Shown here: piece after piece, positions 1 to 9,816 of the stretch
How the letters are laid out: every line of letters starts with the position of its first letter
How positions within the stretch are numbered: the first letter of the stretch is position 1
Source of the DNA: Dipteris shenzhenensis
Taxonomy: Eukaryota; Polypodiophyta; Polypodiopsida; Gleicheniales
Reading direction: 5' to 3' (one strand)
DNA: 64,000 nucleotides
NCBI GenBank assembly: GCA_047967505.1
Contig: CM106538.1
Notes under the pieces: generated by a model
Database searches by the model: none
What the model was told of the DNA's origin: nothing
The model's input: the letters and a program-made list of their open reading frames with translations, nothing else
Position numbers and translations under genes: made by a program

Positions 1-154
1 TTGAATCCTAAGAAAGAGGTTAATGTCAAAGTCATTACAACCATCCTCAGGTTTGATGCAGCCTTTTCCTTGGCTTTATACTTTGCTTATTTTGATTAAA
101 CCCAAGAAGCTAATACTTTTTTTAAAAAAAAAGTAATGTTATAGCAAATTTTCC

Positions 155-1084
155 TCAAAATATACAAAGTGTTTCATATATGCCCGATCCTCTTATTTCG
201 GAAGTGCTTAGCAACAAAGAAGAAACCATAGAGGATGTTTGCAAGTGGTTAAAGCACGTTCCTATGAATGAGGCACGAGTTATCTTTACAGCATATTATG
301 AGAAGTAAGCATCAAACCCTACTTGTTTTTTCTATTGCATTGCTAGAATTGTCTCAAACACAGTAATTATTCTTTATTGATAATGCAGCTCACATTAGAG
401 TTTGGTAGTCGTGGACATCTTTGCTAAGAAGTGCTTCTTTGCCAACTCAATGACATCCGTCCATGGCACTGTGTTAGAGTAAGTATAGACCACTTGTTGT
501 CACTTCTTGACATGTAGATTGATATGCAATGCACATATTCACTGTTGTTATATGTTTTGATGTGTGGATCAGCTCGAAAGTTAGTAGGTGCTATCGACAC
601 AATAATGCAGCAATGTGACTTGGCACAACAAATAGAGTATATAACATGTCGGGTATCACATCAAGAGGATAGCCACATCTATAATTGTGGATGGAGGGTG
701 GGCTACAATTGCTTTTTGGTACTTGGTGAAATTTTTGAGATACAAAATGACACCACACTGTCAACATATACGGATTTGCATCTCTATGCATTTATAACAT
801 GTACCATTCGAGCAATCATTAAGGGCGACATTATGGACCCTCCCACAAGGCAAATAGATAATGGCTCAGAGGAGTGCGAATTAAATGCCGTCAAAGAGTC
901 AAAGGGGATAGAAGACCTCAACTCTACAAACATGGCTTCATTGGAAGAATTGGGAAGCTCTTTTAATGTTAGGGTTATGATTCAACATAGACCTCAGTAT
1001 CTTGAATTTGGGGGAGAGGAGATTTCAATCCTCTCTAGAGCTTCAAATGAGGTCAATAACAATGTTATGATGGCCATTCTCAGG
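155..1084 (+). pseudogene. C48 module 1 (exons near 155-301, 391-478, 573-1084)
   Basis: First exon runs to a GTAAGC donor near 302 and reads D-P-L-I-S-E-V-L then V-C-K-W-L. The second exon follows a TTGATAATGCAG acceptor and holds the histidine followed by a TAG where module 2 has TGG. The third exon follows an AG at 571-572 and holds N-C-G-W-R-V-G-Y-N around the nucleophile Cys (codon 686-688). It continues for about 130 residues as a linker into module 2 and ends at a CTCAG/GTTTGA donor near 1084. The same donor context is present near position 43, which shows an earlier module upstream. A 5-base deletion relative to module 2 near 575 breaks the frame. Not functional as it stands. Confidence 0.68.
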
Positions 1085-1167
1085 TTTGATACAAACTTTT
1101 TCTCTGCTTGATAATTCAATATTTTGATTAAATCTAATAAGCTAATATTCATTTATTTGTTGGTGCA

Positions 1168-2180
1168 GTATAGTTATCTCACGATTTTGTAGAGCCGTAC
1201 AAAACCGTGTGTATATGTTGGACTCCCTCCTTTCTCCTATACTTAGCGATAGCAGAAAGACGATAGCCGATGTTTGTAAATGGTTACAGCCTTTACATTT
1301 ACATGGCGTGTGAGTCCTATTTATGGCATATCACGAGATGTAAGTATCATGGCAACCTTTATTTTCATCTTATACAGGCAACATTGTGTTAAATAATAAT
1401 GGTTCTTGATTATTCGTGTAGGGAACATTGGAGTTTGGTGGTTTGGGACCTTGGAGACAACTATTGTTGGTTTATCAACTCGATTGCAGGCTTTCATGGC
1501 TCAGTGCAAACGTAAGTATTCTATTAATCTGTTGTTACTTCTATATTATGTACCTTATGTAATAGACACACTAAGTTTTTTTAATATGTCATGATGAGCA
1601 GGTCGATTGAGAAGTTGGTATCTGCTATCAGAGAAACAGGACAGTACAAAGACTCGCTAGACTTCTAAAAGCGTTTAGTAGTAGAGCAGGAAGATGGGCT
1701 TAGTTGTGGGTGGAGAGTTGCCTATAACTGCATGTTGATTTTCAAAGAAATTTTCTCATTTAAGCCACAGGTCTCATCGGAAGACTCTTTGGAGCTCAAA
1801 TATTCAGAGGAGGATATACAATTGTTTAGGGCTGAAATCATTTGAGACCTAATTGCTGCCATTAGAATACAACGTGCAACTGAAGCAATATCAGAGCTTG
1901 CATTTAAGGAAGAGGATACTGAGTCTACTTGAAAGCACTGCACACTATAGAATTAGAGACTCAGTGTACACCTACAACACCACAGCCTCCACTGGAAGCA
2001 TCAGAAGAGTCGCCACAGCCTCCGCTTGCATTTAAGGAAGAGGATACTGAGTCTACTCCGAAAGCACTACATACTACAGAAGAAGTAGAGACTGAGTGTA
2101 CATCTAGAGCACCACAGCCTCCATTGGAAGCATCAGAAGAGTTGCCACAGTCTCCACTAGAAGCATTAGAAGAGTTGTGA
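1168..2180 (+). pseudogene. C48 module 2 and C-terminal tail
   Basis: Exons are roughly 1168-1338, 1422-1511 and 1602-2180 with GT-AG borders. The first reads V-Y-M-L-D-S-L-L and V-C-K-W-L. The second starts E-H-W-S-L-V-V-W-D-L with an intact histidine (1426-1428). The third has V-E-Q-E-D-G-L-S-C-G-W, so the catalytic Gln and Cys positions are present. A TGA near 1309 stands where module 1 has a CGA arginine codon, which is a direct paralogue comparison. A further TAA (near 1665) and two TGA stops interrupt the last exon. The tail from about 1905 to 2178 is acidic and proline-rich. Confidence 0.66.
1905..2178 (+). repeat. In-gene tandem repeat coding an acidic Pro-rich tail
   Basis: Two to three copies of a unit of about 130 bp that codes A-F-K-E-E-D-T-E-S-T, a K-A-L-H-T block and P-Q-P-P-L-E-A-S-E-E. 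Units at about 1905-2020 and 2030-2150 align by eye, with a partial third unit before the TGA at 2178. The repeat keeps the reading frame, which suggests it grew while the gene was still translated. Confidence 0.6.
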
Positions 2181-2850
2181 TGCATGTATGATGTTGTGTT
2201 TGTATATATACATGAGGAGCGTATTCTCATGATGTTGTTTATTCCATGAATATTATGGTTGACATTTATTTGTTGCAATGTATGAATCATGATGTAGTTT
2301 TTGTTGATTATATACCAATTTGTGACTTATTACTTAAGTGGCATTTAGTCATGATATTTATATATTTATTTCATGCACATAATTTTATGATATGAATGTG
2401 TGATGATGTGATTATTTGGAAATATAACCTTCTGTGATGAGAGTTTTGATATGAATATGTGATGATGTAATATATTTCACTCCAAAGTATCAATTCCCAA
2501 TGCTCCACTCACTTAAAGTACAGCATTCCCAATGCTCTACAAAATTTTATTCAGTTGGACAGTCTCCACTCACTTAAAGTAGAGCATTTCCAATGCTTCT
2601 CTCACTTTATTCCAACCCTTATCCTTATCATAGCGAACACATCGTGCCTTAGTGCACTTGTATTCTTCCATCGTAGTCCTTCCACAAACACTCTCTTATT
2701 TCTTACGTCCTAGTCCTTCTGATTAACTTGTATTCATCTTTCACTTTACGTCTTCCCTCACTTTCTATCACTTTTGAAGGAGGGGCAGCTCACTGTGCAT
2801 CCCTTCCTATCGCTCCCTCACTCTCCTTCTCCCACTTTCCCTCTAAGACA
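2181..2850. other. AT-rich spacer with a short duplicated palindromic motif
   Basis: No coding region recognised. A block containing CACTCACTTAAAGTA followed by an AGCATTYCCAATGCT near-palindrome occurs twice, at about 2507-2550 and 2569-2602. Such GAGCATTCCCAATGC-like strings resemble ends of small plant MITEs, but no target duplication was found. The last 150 bases are pyrimidine-rich, like a 5' leader of the gene that starts at 2851. Confidence 0.35.
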
Positions 2851-3307
2851 ATGACTAGTTACTACCCGACTTCATTTACTGAACTCAAATTCTGTCTTAG
2901 ATCTCTTTTGTATGGATCAATGAAGAGAAAATCATTCGAGGAGGATATGTTACACACATGGCTGCTTGATTTGAACTCAGCAGAAGAGGTGAATATCCCT
3001 AGCTTTCTTTTTCACTTCTTTTAATCATGTACTTCTTATGCTAACGAGTTAAATTTTCGTACAGGATATGGCGGTGGCTAGAAGCTGTATTGAAAAAAAT
3101 GGTGAAGATGAGGAAAGCCAAGAGAGAAAAGAAGAGCTGTTGAATGCTTACAAGTCGGCAGAAGATTCAAAACAAGTTGTGAGGAGAGTCTGTGAGGAGA
3201 TTTGCGATGCTAGCCCTGGTTACACATGGTCTGCAAGTTTAAAGTCTGCTTGTTTTCATGAAGCCAATGCCATAGTAGGCACTTTCAAGGACATATGCTC
3301 CCTCTAA
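2851..3307 (+). CDS. Small two-exon protein of unknown function (about 126 aa)
   Basis: Exon 1 is 2851-2988 and exon 2 is 3065-3307. The 76-bp intron has a GTGAAT donor and a TCGTACAG acceptor, and the frame is kept across it in phase 0. The protein starts M-T-S-Y-Y-P-T-S-F and has a middle part rich in Glu and Lys (E-E-S-Q-E-R-K-E-E-L-L, probably helical). Its C-terminal half has four Cys and a Trp and ends D-I-C-S-L. No signal peptide or membrane segment. I do not recognise a family. The start is the first ATG that opens exon 1 in frame with exon 2; an in-frame ATG at 2923 is a possible later start. It is the only multi-exon reading frame here without a premature stop, so a real gene is plausible. 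A remnant of a larger gene cannot be excluded. Confidence 0.5.
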
Positions 3308-3838
3308 TGACTTAATAGTCAAGTGATGGAAATTTAATTCCATAGAGACTTATGTATTTTCTAAAGTGACTATAATAGACAAGAAATGAAACTACAGTTC
3401 CACAAAGACTTTTTAGTTCTCTAATGTAAAGTTGTAATAGACAAGAGAGACAAAGATGAGATCTTCTAGGCTGAGCTAATGGAAGGTGTTTTTTAACACC
3501 ATATGGCTTTGAGTTATATGATCTACTTCTTGTACAAATGTGTCATGCTTTTTTTTTAATGTACTCTAGTTTTAATAACATGTCATGCCATTTTTTCTAA
3601 TTTGATTTTTTAAAATCTTACTTTTTGTCTCTTTTAACAACATGACGTCCTCTTTTTTTAATGTACTCTAGTTTTAATAACATGTCACGTCATTTTTTCT
3701 AATTTGATTTTTTAAAATCTTACTTTTTGTCTCAAAGTTTTGTTTTATAAGAGCCTCTTTTTTTTAAATGCTTTATCCAAAATTATCTCACAAAACAAAT
3801 TTGGACAGTGCACCAGTCCAAAATTAATGAAATAGGTG
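3308..3838. other. AT-rich 3' flank with a 102-bp tandem duplication
   Basis: Non-coding. A block starting AATGTACTCTAGTTTTAATAA occurs at 3558 and again at 3660 and stays similar for about 80 bases, giving a head-to-tail repeat with period 102. It lies between the two-exon gene and the breakpoint of gypsy A at about 3839. Poly-T runs are frequent. Confidence 0.6.
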
Positions 3839-4372
3839 TTATTTGCTCCTGTTAAGGTAGCCATCCATTTCAGTACCATCAAGGGTGGCTATTCGGCAGA
3901 CCCTTGGGGAGTGCTCTCAACCACATGGTAGGGACCCATACCTTGATACTTTAGGTTATGCTTGGTATTCCGAAGACTATATAGGAGTGCCAAATCTCCC
4001 TTTGCCATGTCCTTATTCTTGTAGTTGCGATCAAACCACTTTTTATGGTGGGCCTTTTCTACCCATAGAGAGTAGGCTGCATGCAACCTTGTCTCTTCTA
4101 GCCTTTCAAGGCCAACTAGCCGTTCTGCTAATGCATTCTTTGTGAGTCTTTTCTTAACGGTAAGATGAAGGCTAGGCACGACATACTCCATTGGCATTAC
4201 CGCCTCCACCCTGAAGGCTAGGCTGAAGGGGGTACAATGCGTGGCCACTTTGTAGGACGTTTTGTAGGCCCATAGTGCTACTGTGAGCTTATGCTCCCAG
4301 TCGGTATGACTGGCTTCTACTGTATAGGTGATGATCTTACAACACGTTTTATTGGAGCTCTCAACCAAGCAT
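3839..4372 (-). pseudogene. Gypsy A integrase C-terminal part
   Basis: Minus-strand frame reads S-N-K-T-C-C-K-I-I-T, then A-S-H-T-D-W-E-H-K-L and A-L-W-A-Y-K-T-S, then T-P-F-S-L-A-F, then K-Y-Q-G-M-G-P-Y. This is the conserved end of gypsy integrase, past the third catalytic residue, plus the GPF/Y-like module. It would join DNA ends of the element to host DNA in the intact protein. A one-base deletion near 3898, compared with gypsy B, causes a stop after P-Q-G-S-A-E. The rest of the integrase lies across the nested element at 7069-7530. Confidence 0.8.
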
Positions 4373-4757
4373 TGTTGAGATATGGTGCCATGTGCATACA
4401 AATTAAAGGCTGAGGTATGGTATAGGAAAGAATTAAAGTAGCCACCCTAGGATGTGGACTACATGATGTGGAGATGTGGATTAAGGATATCCACCACAAG
4501 GAGAGATGTGGATCAGAGGATCCCACAAGTGTTGACTATTCCAAGGGCACTCTCTATATAAGAGGCCTATCATGTATTGTTGAAAAAAGAAGAAATGCAC
4601 ATTCACTCAAGATTTTGTTTATGAGTCCAAGCTAATCTATCTTGGAACCTAATTGACTTGAGGTACATGTCATGAGCACTCTCTTCATTATGTTCTCCAC
4701 ATAGGTTCCATCCACCTTAGAGCGCTTCATCGATCCTGAGGCACGCATGTTTTGTCA
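4373..4757 (+). repeat. LARD-A left LTR (385 bp) with TATA box
   Basis: Begins TGTTGAGATATGG and ends GTTTTGTCA. A TATATAAG box at 4555-4562 lies in a good position for the element's own promoter. It aligns along its whole length with 6704-7068, apart from a longer stretch near 4500-4540. Confidence 0.85.
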
Positions 4758-4760
4758 TGG

Positions 4761-4772
4761 TGGTATCAAAGC
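4761..4772 (+). promoter_or_regulatory. LARD-A primer-binding site
   Basis: TGGTATCAAAGC three bases after the LTR differs by one base from the usual initiator Met tRNA site TGGTATCAGAGC found at 9748 and 34925. Confidence 0.75.
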
Positions 4773-6540
4773 TCCCTTGCCTTCCGTTGAGGCATTGCGA
4801 TCCACACGAGAGAGATTGAGAGATCTTTCATTCCATTAATGAAAGGGGATTTCCGTCCATTGATAGAGAGAATTCGGTCCATTGAATGAAAATTCCGCTC
4901 ATTTCTTTGAGAATTTTCGTCCATTCATTTTGTGAGAGAGTTCTTTGAGAGATTGAGTGTGAGAGATAGGGAGCGACTCTTCACTAAATTTGTGAGAAAG
5001 CCTATGCTTTCTTTGCCTTGTGAGATTTCATTGTGAGGGAGAGAAACTTCTGTTCTTTGAGAGAGTTTCAATGTTCAAAGGCCCATACTTCAGCTCCCAC
5101 CTTCTACGGCCTAAATGACTACTCAAGCCTTATCAACAGGCTCCAGCAATAAGTAGCTAAGGCTTCATCAACAAGCAAAAGCCACCTCGGCTTCCTTGGC
5201 TCACTAGAGCCATAGCGCAACGAACAACTATGGCCTCACGGGACTGCATCCCTGCAACGATCTCCAGCGCAGCCCCAACGTTTCACCTATTGCACTTTTG
5301 TACGGGTCTCTATTGATGACAACACTCCAACGACGCTAGCCATTTTGCAAAGCCGCCGCCACAGACGCTCTCCACAGCTCTATCTCCTATTCGGGCTTCC
5401 TTGTTAGCCCAGGCTCATCTCCTAGCGGCTCTTCCAGCCATCCATAACCGGCAGCTCACAGCCAGGCTCGGCTGGACACCTTCAGCAACAACGGACGAGC
5501 CCTCTATAATCCGATTAGTTGTGGCAGACAACTCAGCCAACGATCCGCTCAGTCGAATGGAAGCTCCAGCGTACTCAGCAGCGCTAACAACAGCACCACA
5601 AAGCGCCTTCAACGGGATGGATCTCCAAGCTTCTTCACGAAACACTTGGGTGGCTACTCCAACAGCAAAATAGATGCCAACCTCCACTCCACCAGCCAAA
5701 CGACGTCAACGCAAGCTCCTACGAACAAAGAAGATGACAGCCCGCGTGACACCTCTAGCAAACGAACCGCCTCTCACATGATAGACCAGAAAAAACTGCT
5801 CGGGCTGCTCCACTGACACACCGCGCCATCGCGTCGCCTTCTCCACCACGTCATCGATGATTCTCCACCGCGTCGCCGTTGTCTGCAAAGAAGCTTGAAA
5901 GCTTCCATTTCTTTTTTCTTGTTGGCAGATAGCATCTAACCAGGGTTAGGTGAAGCTAACCCGTGGTTCAAAGTCTTGGTCAGTTTTTTGCCATGTGGCA
6001 GACAGATTCTAGCCTTGGTTAGTGCAATGGTTAAGTTTAGTTAACCTTGAGTTCAAACGGTTTGGTTAGGTTACACAGGGTTTGGTTCAGTTACAGGTTG
6101 GGTTTGGTCAAAGTTGTGCCAACACAGCTTCTTGCTAAGCATTCTTTGTAAGCAGCATGTGACTCCCTATGCCACATCATCAATTGCCCTTCTTCGCGAT
6201 CAAAACTTCAACAAGTCGTAACTTCCAATCTAGGAAGAATTTGCACAAGCTCCAAAAATGAAAAGTGATCGTCTTTTCGAGCTCTACGCGCTTGTCAAGT
6301 TAGAATAATTGTTAGCAACTAGACACTGCCAATATTGAAAGAAATCAATTAAAAGCACAAGTGTATGAGATGATCATAGCATGAAGCATGGCATCCACAC
6401 ATAAAGCATTAAGGCACATGGAAGAACAAAGTATCATGCATCAAGCTACATCAAGCAAAGAAGAGAACGCCATCGACATCAAGCATTGAGAAGCAACCAC
6501 CTTGTCACCTTTAGCCCACACGTTTGTAAATCAAACCTGA
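4773..6540 (+). other. LARD-A internal region without recognisable genes
   Basis: Open frames on both strands around 5401-5888 (for example the plus frame 5401-5673) read as low-complexity Ala/Ser/Thr-rich or Arg-rich peptides with no known domain. They look like by-products of GC-rich sequence. The first 350 bases are rich in GAGAGA and TTTGAGAGA. Repeated GGTTAGGTGAAGCTAACC-like words lie at 5930-6120. Any function as a packaging signal is inference. Confidence 0.45.
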
Positions 6541-6703
6541 CCACCTACAAGTAGCCATGTAGGCACTCAGGGGAGGTATTGACATGTAAAAGCCACACTT
6601 GACCACCTTATATAGCAAGGTATGCACTAATGGGAGGTGATGGAATGTAAACTCACATCTGACAACCTTACGATAGCCAATGGATCATGGCACCAAGGGG
6701 AGG
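6540..6703 (+). repeat. Three polypurine-tract-like modules before the LARD-A right LTR
   Basis: A unit of about 60-65 bp repeats three times. Each carries a purine run then TGT/TAT (CAGGGGAGGTATTG near 6568, AATGGGAGGTGATGG near 6629, AAGGGGAGGTGTTAAG at 6695). Only the last directly abuts the LTR and is in the place of the true plus-strand primer. The gypsy B copy shows the same triple arrangement near 46480-46640. Confidence 0.65.
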
Positions 6704-7068
6704 TGTTAAGATATGGTGCCACGTGCACACAAATTAAAGGCTAAGGTATGGTATAGGAAAGAATTAAAGTAGCCACTCTAGGATGTGGACTACATGATGT
6801 GGAGATGTGGATCAAGGATATCCACAAGGAGAGATGTGGATCAAAGGATATTCCAAGGGCACTCTCTATATAAGAGGCCTATCATGTATTGTTGAAAAAA
6901 AAAGAAATGCACATTCACTCAAGATTCTGTTTATGAGTCCAAGCTAATCTATCTTGGAACCTCATTGACTTGAGGTACATGTTATGAGCACTCTCTTCAT
7001 CATGTCTCCACATAGGTTCCATCCACCTTAGAGTGCTCCATCGATCCTGAGGCACGCATGTTTTGTCA
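6704..7068 (+). repeat. LARD-A right LTR (365 bp)
   Basis: Starts TGTTAAGATATGG and ends TTTTGTCA, followed by GCCAT. It matches the left LTR with scattered substitutions, mostly transitions. Confidence 0.85.
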
Positions 7069-7595
7069 GCCATTTGCCCTAGGGTATTATGGTGTTGACT
7101 TCCTATGTATGATCATAAACTCAGTAGTCAGTATTGCTATCGTTTTGTTGAGGAATTGAGTTCCTTGGTTTTGCTGACTAACTCCAAGGGACATCCGAAC
7201 CGCATAATGACTTGTTCATATAAGAATTTAGCGGTGGATCTTGCATCAGCCTTCATAGTGGCTCTCCCTTCTACCCACTTGGTGAAGTAATCTATGGCCA
7301 GGATGATGTATCTAGCCTCGATTCCCTTAGCTGCTGCTGCTGCTAGGCTTATGGGTCTAATGAAATCGATGCCCCATTTCTCGAAGGGTTGATCGGCTAG
7401 GATTCCGATCAAGGGCATCATGTCCGCTTTGTGTGGGATTTGGATACGCTGGCAGGGGTCGCATCGTTTGATGAATTCGGCCACATCTCTGAAGAGTGTG
7501 AATTCGGTCACTATGAGCATGTATTTGGGATTCATAGGATAGGGGTGTTGACGTATCGGCCTGGCATCATCTAGCATAGGGATTGTGTGCTGCAC
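7069..7595 (-). pseudogene. Gypsy A integrase N-terminal part fused to the start of RT
   Basis: Minus frame from 7595 reads P-M-L-D-D-A-R-P-I-R-Q, the segment just before RT, then jumps at about 7510 to F-I-K-R-C-D-P-C-Q-R, the end of the integrase HHCC zinc site. Then come K-W-G-I-D-F-I, with the first catalytic Asp, and Y-F-T-K-W-V-E. The missing piece is all of RT, RNase H and the two integrase histidines; gypsy B keeps those. The frame breaks before the second catalytic Asp motif (V-S-K replaces V-S-D). Inactive. Confidence 0.8.
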
Positions 7596-7599
7596 TACT

Positions 7600-9012
7600 T
7601 AGGAAGGCACCCCTTTCATCTCGATGTACTTCTAGGCCATGAAGTTGTTGTACTCTTGTAGGAGAGCTATTAAGGCATTCTCCTCGTTGGGGGTGAGATC
7701 ATCGACGATGATGAATACGGGTTGGGGTTCCTGCCCTTTCGGGGCTAGGTTTACCTCCTTGACTGGGGCTAGCCCGTCATACTCTTGGGAGCATCTGTCT
7801 TCCCAAGACCTTTTAGCCTGTTAGTATAAGATCTTGCGATCCTCAATCGTGTAGTCCTTGTAATGGGCTGGTACTTGTCGTAGGTCCTCTTTTTCTTCAC
7901 TTTCCTCTATTTCTATCAAAGCAATGGTCCTTTTGGCCTTAGCCATGCTTTTGGATAGAGGGGGTTTGGGACTTGAAGGGGGCTCTTCCATTGTGCTTAT
8001 AGAGCTGATGGGGGAGGTTATCTTACTCGCCCTAGTCCCCTAGTTGCAGGAGAGCTCGTGGTGCGAAGTTGTGGCCACCATGTATGAGAGCCAATGGAGA
8101 TCTGATTTTACCCTCATGGTTCCCTTGCTTACCTCTCGGGGTTTGAGCATGTTAAACATTCTTAGGGGAGCCACCGAGGTCAGGCCCTCAAGCTCTGGGG
8201 TGGTGTTGATCTGAAACCCTATCCTCTCTGGGACATCTATATTGGCTAAGATGTGCATCCAATTCCGCGAGAATTCTGTCTTGGGGAGAGGTGCATACCA
8301 GAAGTCATCAGGCTCCTTCTCATCCTCTTCCTTGTCACTCATAGGGTTGGAATAGGTTCACGGACATGGTTTGGGCAGTGGTGTTAGATTCTGTGCGACA
8401 AAGAGGTGTCCGGACAATGGGTGGGCCTTGTAGAGGTGTGCAAGTCCACTCTCATCGTGGTTTGCTCTAGCTTCATATCCCAGTTGCCGAGTGAAGTCCA
8501 TGACTAAGAACCTGACGGGGTACGTGAATCCAAATACCTTAATGTTTATGCCAGTAAGCACTCCCAAGGGCTCAATGGTTCCCAAGGCCTCAACCTTTTG
8601 GTTTTGATAGATTATGGGGATAGCGGCGTTTGTGTCATCACCCTCGAGGTACTAGCCTAGCTTGTTGATGGGAACCTTGGGTAGGTTCTTCCCCTTTTTT
8701 GATGACAATTGGTTGGGCTTAGGGCGAGCACGGACTGGGGGCTGGGGGCAAGAGTGGTATGTTCATCTAATTGGATAGATCGTGCCATAGGATGGGATTT
8801 CCTCTTAGCAGGGAAGCGGTTGGCATTTTTACCTCTGTCGGTAGGAAGGCAGCCAACCTAGCACCATCACAAGGTTCTTGTGAAGCCTCTTCTTCCATGG
8901 ACAATAGGTCCTCGAAGCCATACAGGTCTCCTTCCTCCTGCAGGTTTTGCAGCATTGGGTCTTCCTGGAACATTTTTTGCATCAGATCCGGAGCTTCTGA
9001 CTGATCGAAGCT
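7600..9012 (-). pseudogene. Gypsy A protease/linker region
   Basis: Minus frames 9030-8767, 8585-8358 and 8342-8040 read acidic linker (L-S-M-E-E-E-A-S-Q-E), a protease-like piece (G-I-N-I-K-V-F-G-F-T-Y-P-V-R-F-L-V-M-D-F) and an acidic stretch. They continue to V-F-I-I-V-D-D-L near 7700, as in gypsy pol before RT. Several stops separate them. The copia element entered at 9013-9017. Confidence 0.6.
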
Positions 9013-9017
9013 GAGGT

Positions 9018-9747
9018 TGTTAGATATCAATGCTCCACTCTCGTGTAACTATGTGGGAACCAGCTAACTCTACTTGTAAGCCCCCCATATGAGGAGAAGG
9101 CATTTGAGTAGCTTGGTTATTCGGTAGGTCCTGGTTTGGACACCAGATGGGGGCCATGTGGGCCATGTGTGGCCTGATGGCTGGACGGCTTTAGATAGAG
9201 TTGGCACACCGCCAACTAGGCTACATGCAAGTGCGGGAAGGCATCCCTTGATCGCACTGAGGGTAGACGGAGCATTTCTCAAGGCATCCCACTCTTGGGT
9301 TGCAGGGCCCATTTGGAGCCTCAGATGATCTGGGATGGCTCTAGGCCGGAACGGTAACCATAGGTCTGTTGCTCTATTTTGCGCACCAAATCTATCATAT
9401 GGTCGATGGCCTACCGACCCCCAGTCGACCGTTTTGGGCGGATTGGATCGGTCACCCTATTGAGCCTAACCGACTACAACTGGTGACTATATAAGAGCGA
9501 TCCTGTGAAGCCCATTTCATCACTGGCTACAGCAACCCTGATTCCTTAGCATCCAGCCTCTGTCTTCTACTATTTCCAGCATGCCATCGAAGCTTCTTTC
9601 ATAGGAGCGCACAGTTGGGAGGCAGCGCCATCTATTGTATCAGTTCTACATTAATCAAATTTTTGATTCTCCATACTATCTTGTTTTCTCTCTTGTGTAC
9701 GAGATCCTGTTATCTGTTGAGCACAGATGTTGTATTATTTTCTTACA
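9018..9747 (+). repeat. Copia left LTR (730 bp)
   Basis: TATATAAG at 9488-9495 is the likely promoter TATA box. The stretch around CCGACCCCCAGTCGACC at about 9413-9430 is the empty target of the MITE that fills the right LTR. Confidence 0.92.
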
Positions 9748-9760
9748 TGGTATCAGAGCC
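9748..9760 (+). promoter_or_regulatory. Copia primer-binding site
   Basis: TGGTATCAGAGCC directly after the LTR is complementary to the 3' end of initiator Met tRNA, the usual primer of plant copia elements. Confidence 0.9.
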
Positions 9761-9816
9761 TGGACTCTAGCAAGAAGATTTGGTAGTGTGTTTTCTATTT
9801 GCAAGCAGATTGTGAG

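Larger units (their letters stand above)
1..2180 (+). pseudogene. Decayed gene made of tandem Ulp1/C48 cysteine-peptidase modules
   Basis: Seen: a module of three short exons repeats with a period near 1.05 kb. The end of an earlier module lies at 1-45 and two fuller modules follow. Each carries a histidine motif (H-W-S-L-V-V, 1426 onward in the second), then a phenylalanine-rich strand, then Q-E-D followed by C-G-W-R-V (Cys codons 686 and 1705). Known: this His, then Gln..Cys-Gly order is that of Ulp1/SENP (peptidase family C48), which cleaves SUMO-like proteins; plant transposons often carry such genes. Decay: the module 1 tryptophan after the histidine is TAG (396-398), a short deletion shifts frame near 575, and module 2 has TGA and TAA stops. 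Inference: a multidomain C48 protein, host- or transposon-derived, now dead. The window starts inside it. Confidence 0.72.
4373..7068 (+). mobile_element. LARD-A: non-autonomous LTR retrotransposon nested in gypsy A integrase
   Basis: Two direct LTRs (4373-4757 and 6704-7068) start TGTTGAGATATGG or TGTTAAGATATGG and end TTTTGTCA. A primer-binding site follows the first LTR and purine tracts precede the second. Flanks are AGCAT and GCCAT, a diverged 5-bp target duplication; the gypsy B copy gives ACCAT, one base from AGCAT. The internal 1.95 kb has no gag, protease, RT or integrase that I can recognise, so it must have moved in trans. The same element at the same integrase position occurs at 46117-48440 in inverse orientation. 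Confidence 0.82.

Noticed and set aside
3885-4145. Plus-strand open frame opposite the gypsy A integrase
   Set aside because: Shadow of the integrase on minus, which has clear conserved motifs.
5401-5888. Open frames in LARD-A and their mirror in LARD-B as a gag gene
   Set aside because: Frames exist on both strands, differ between the copies by frameshift, and show no capsid or zinc-knuckle motif.
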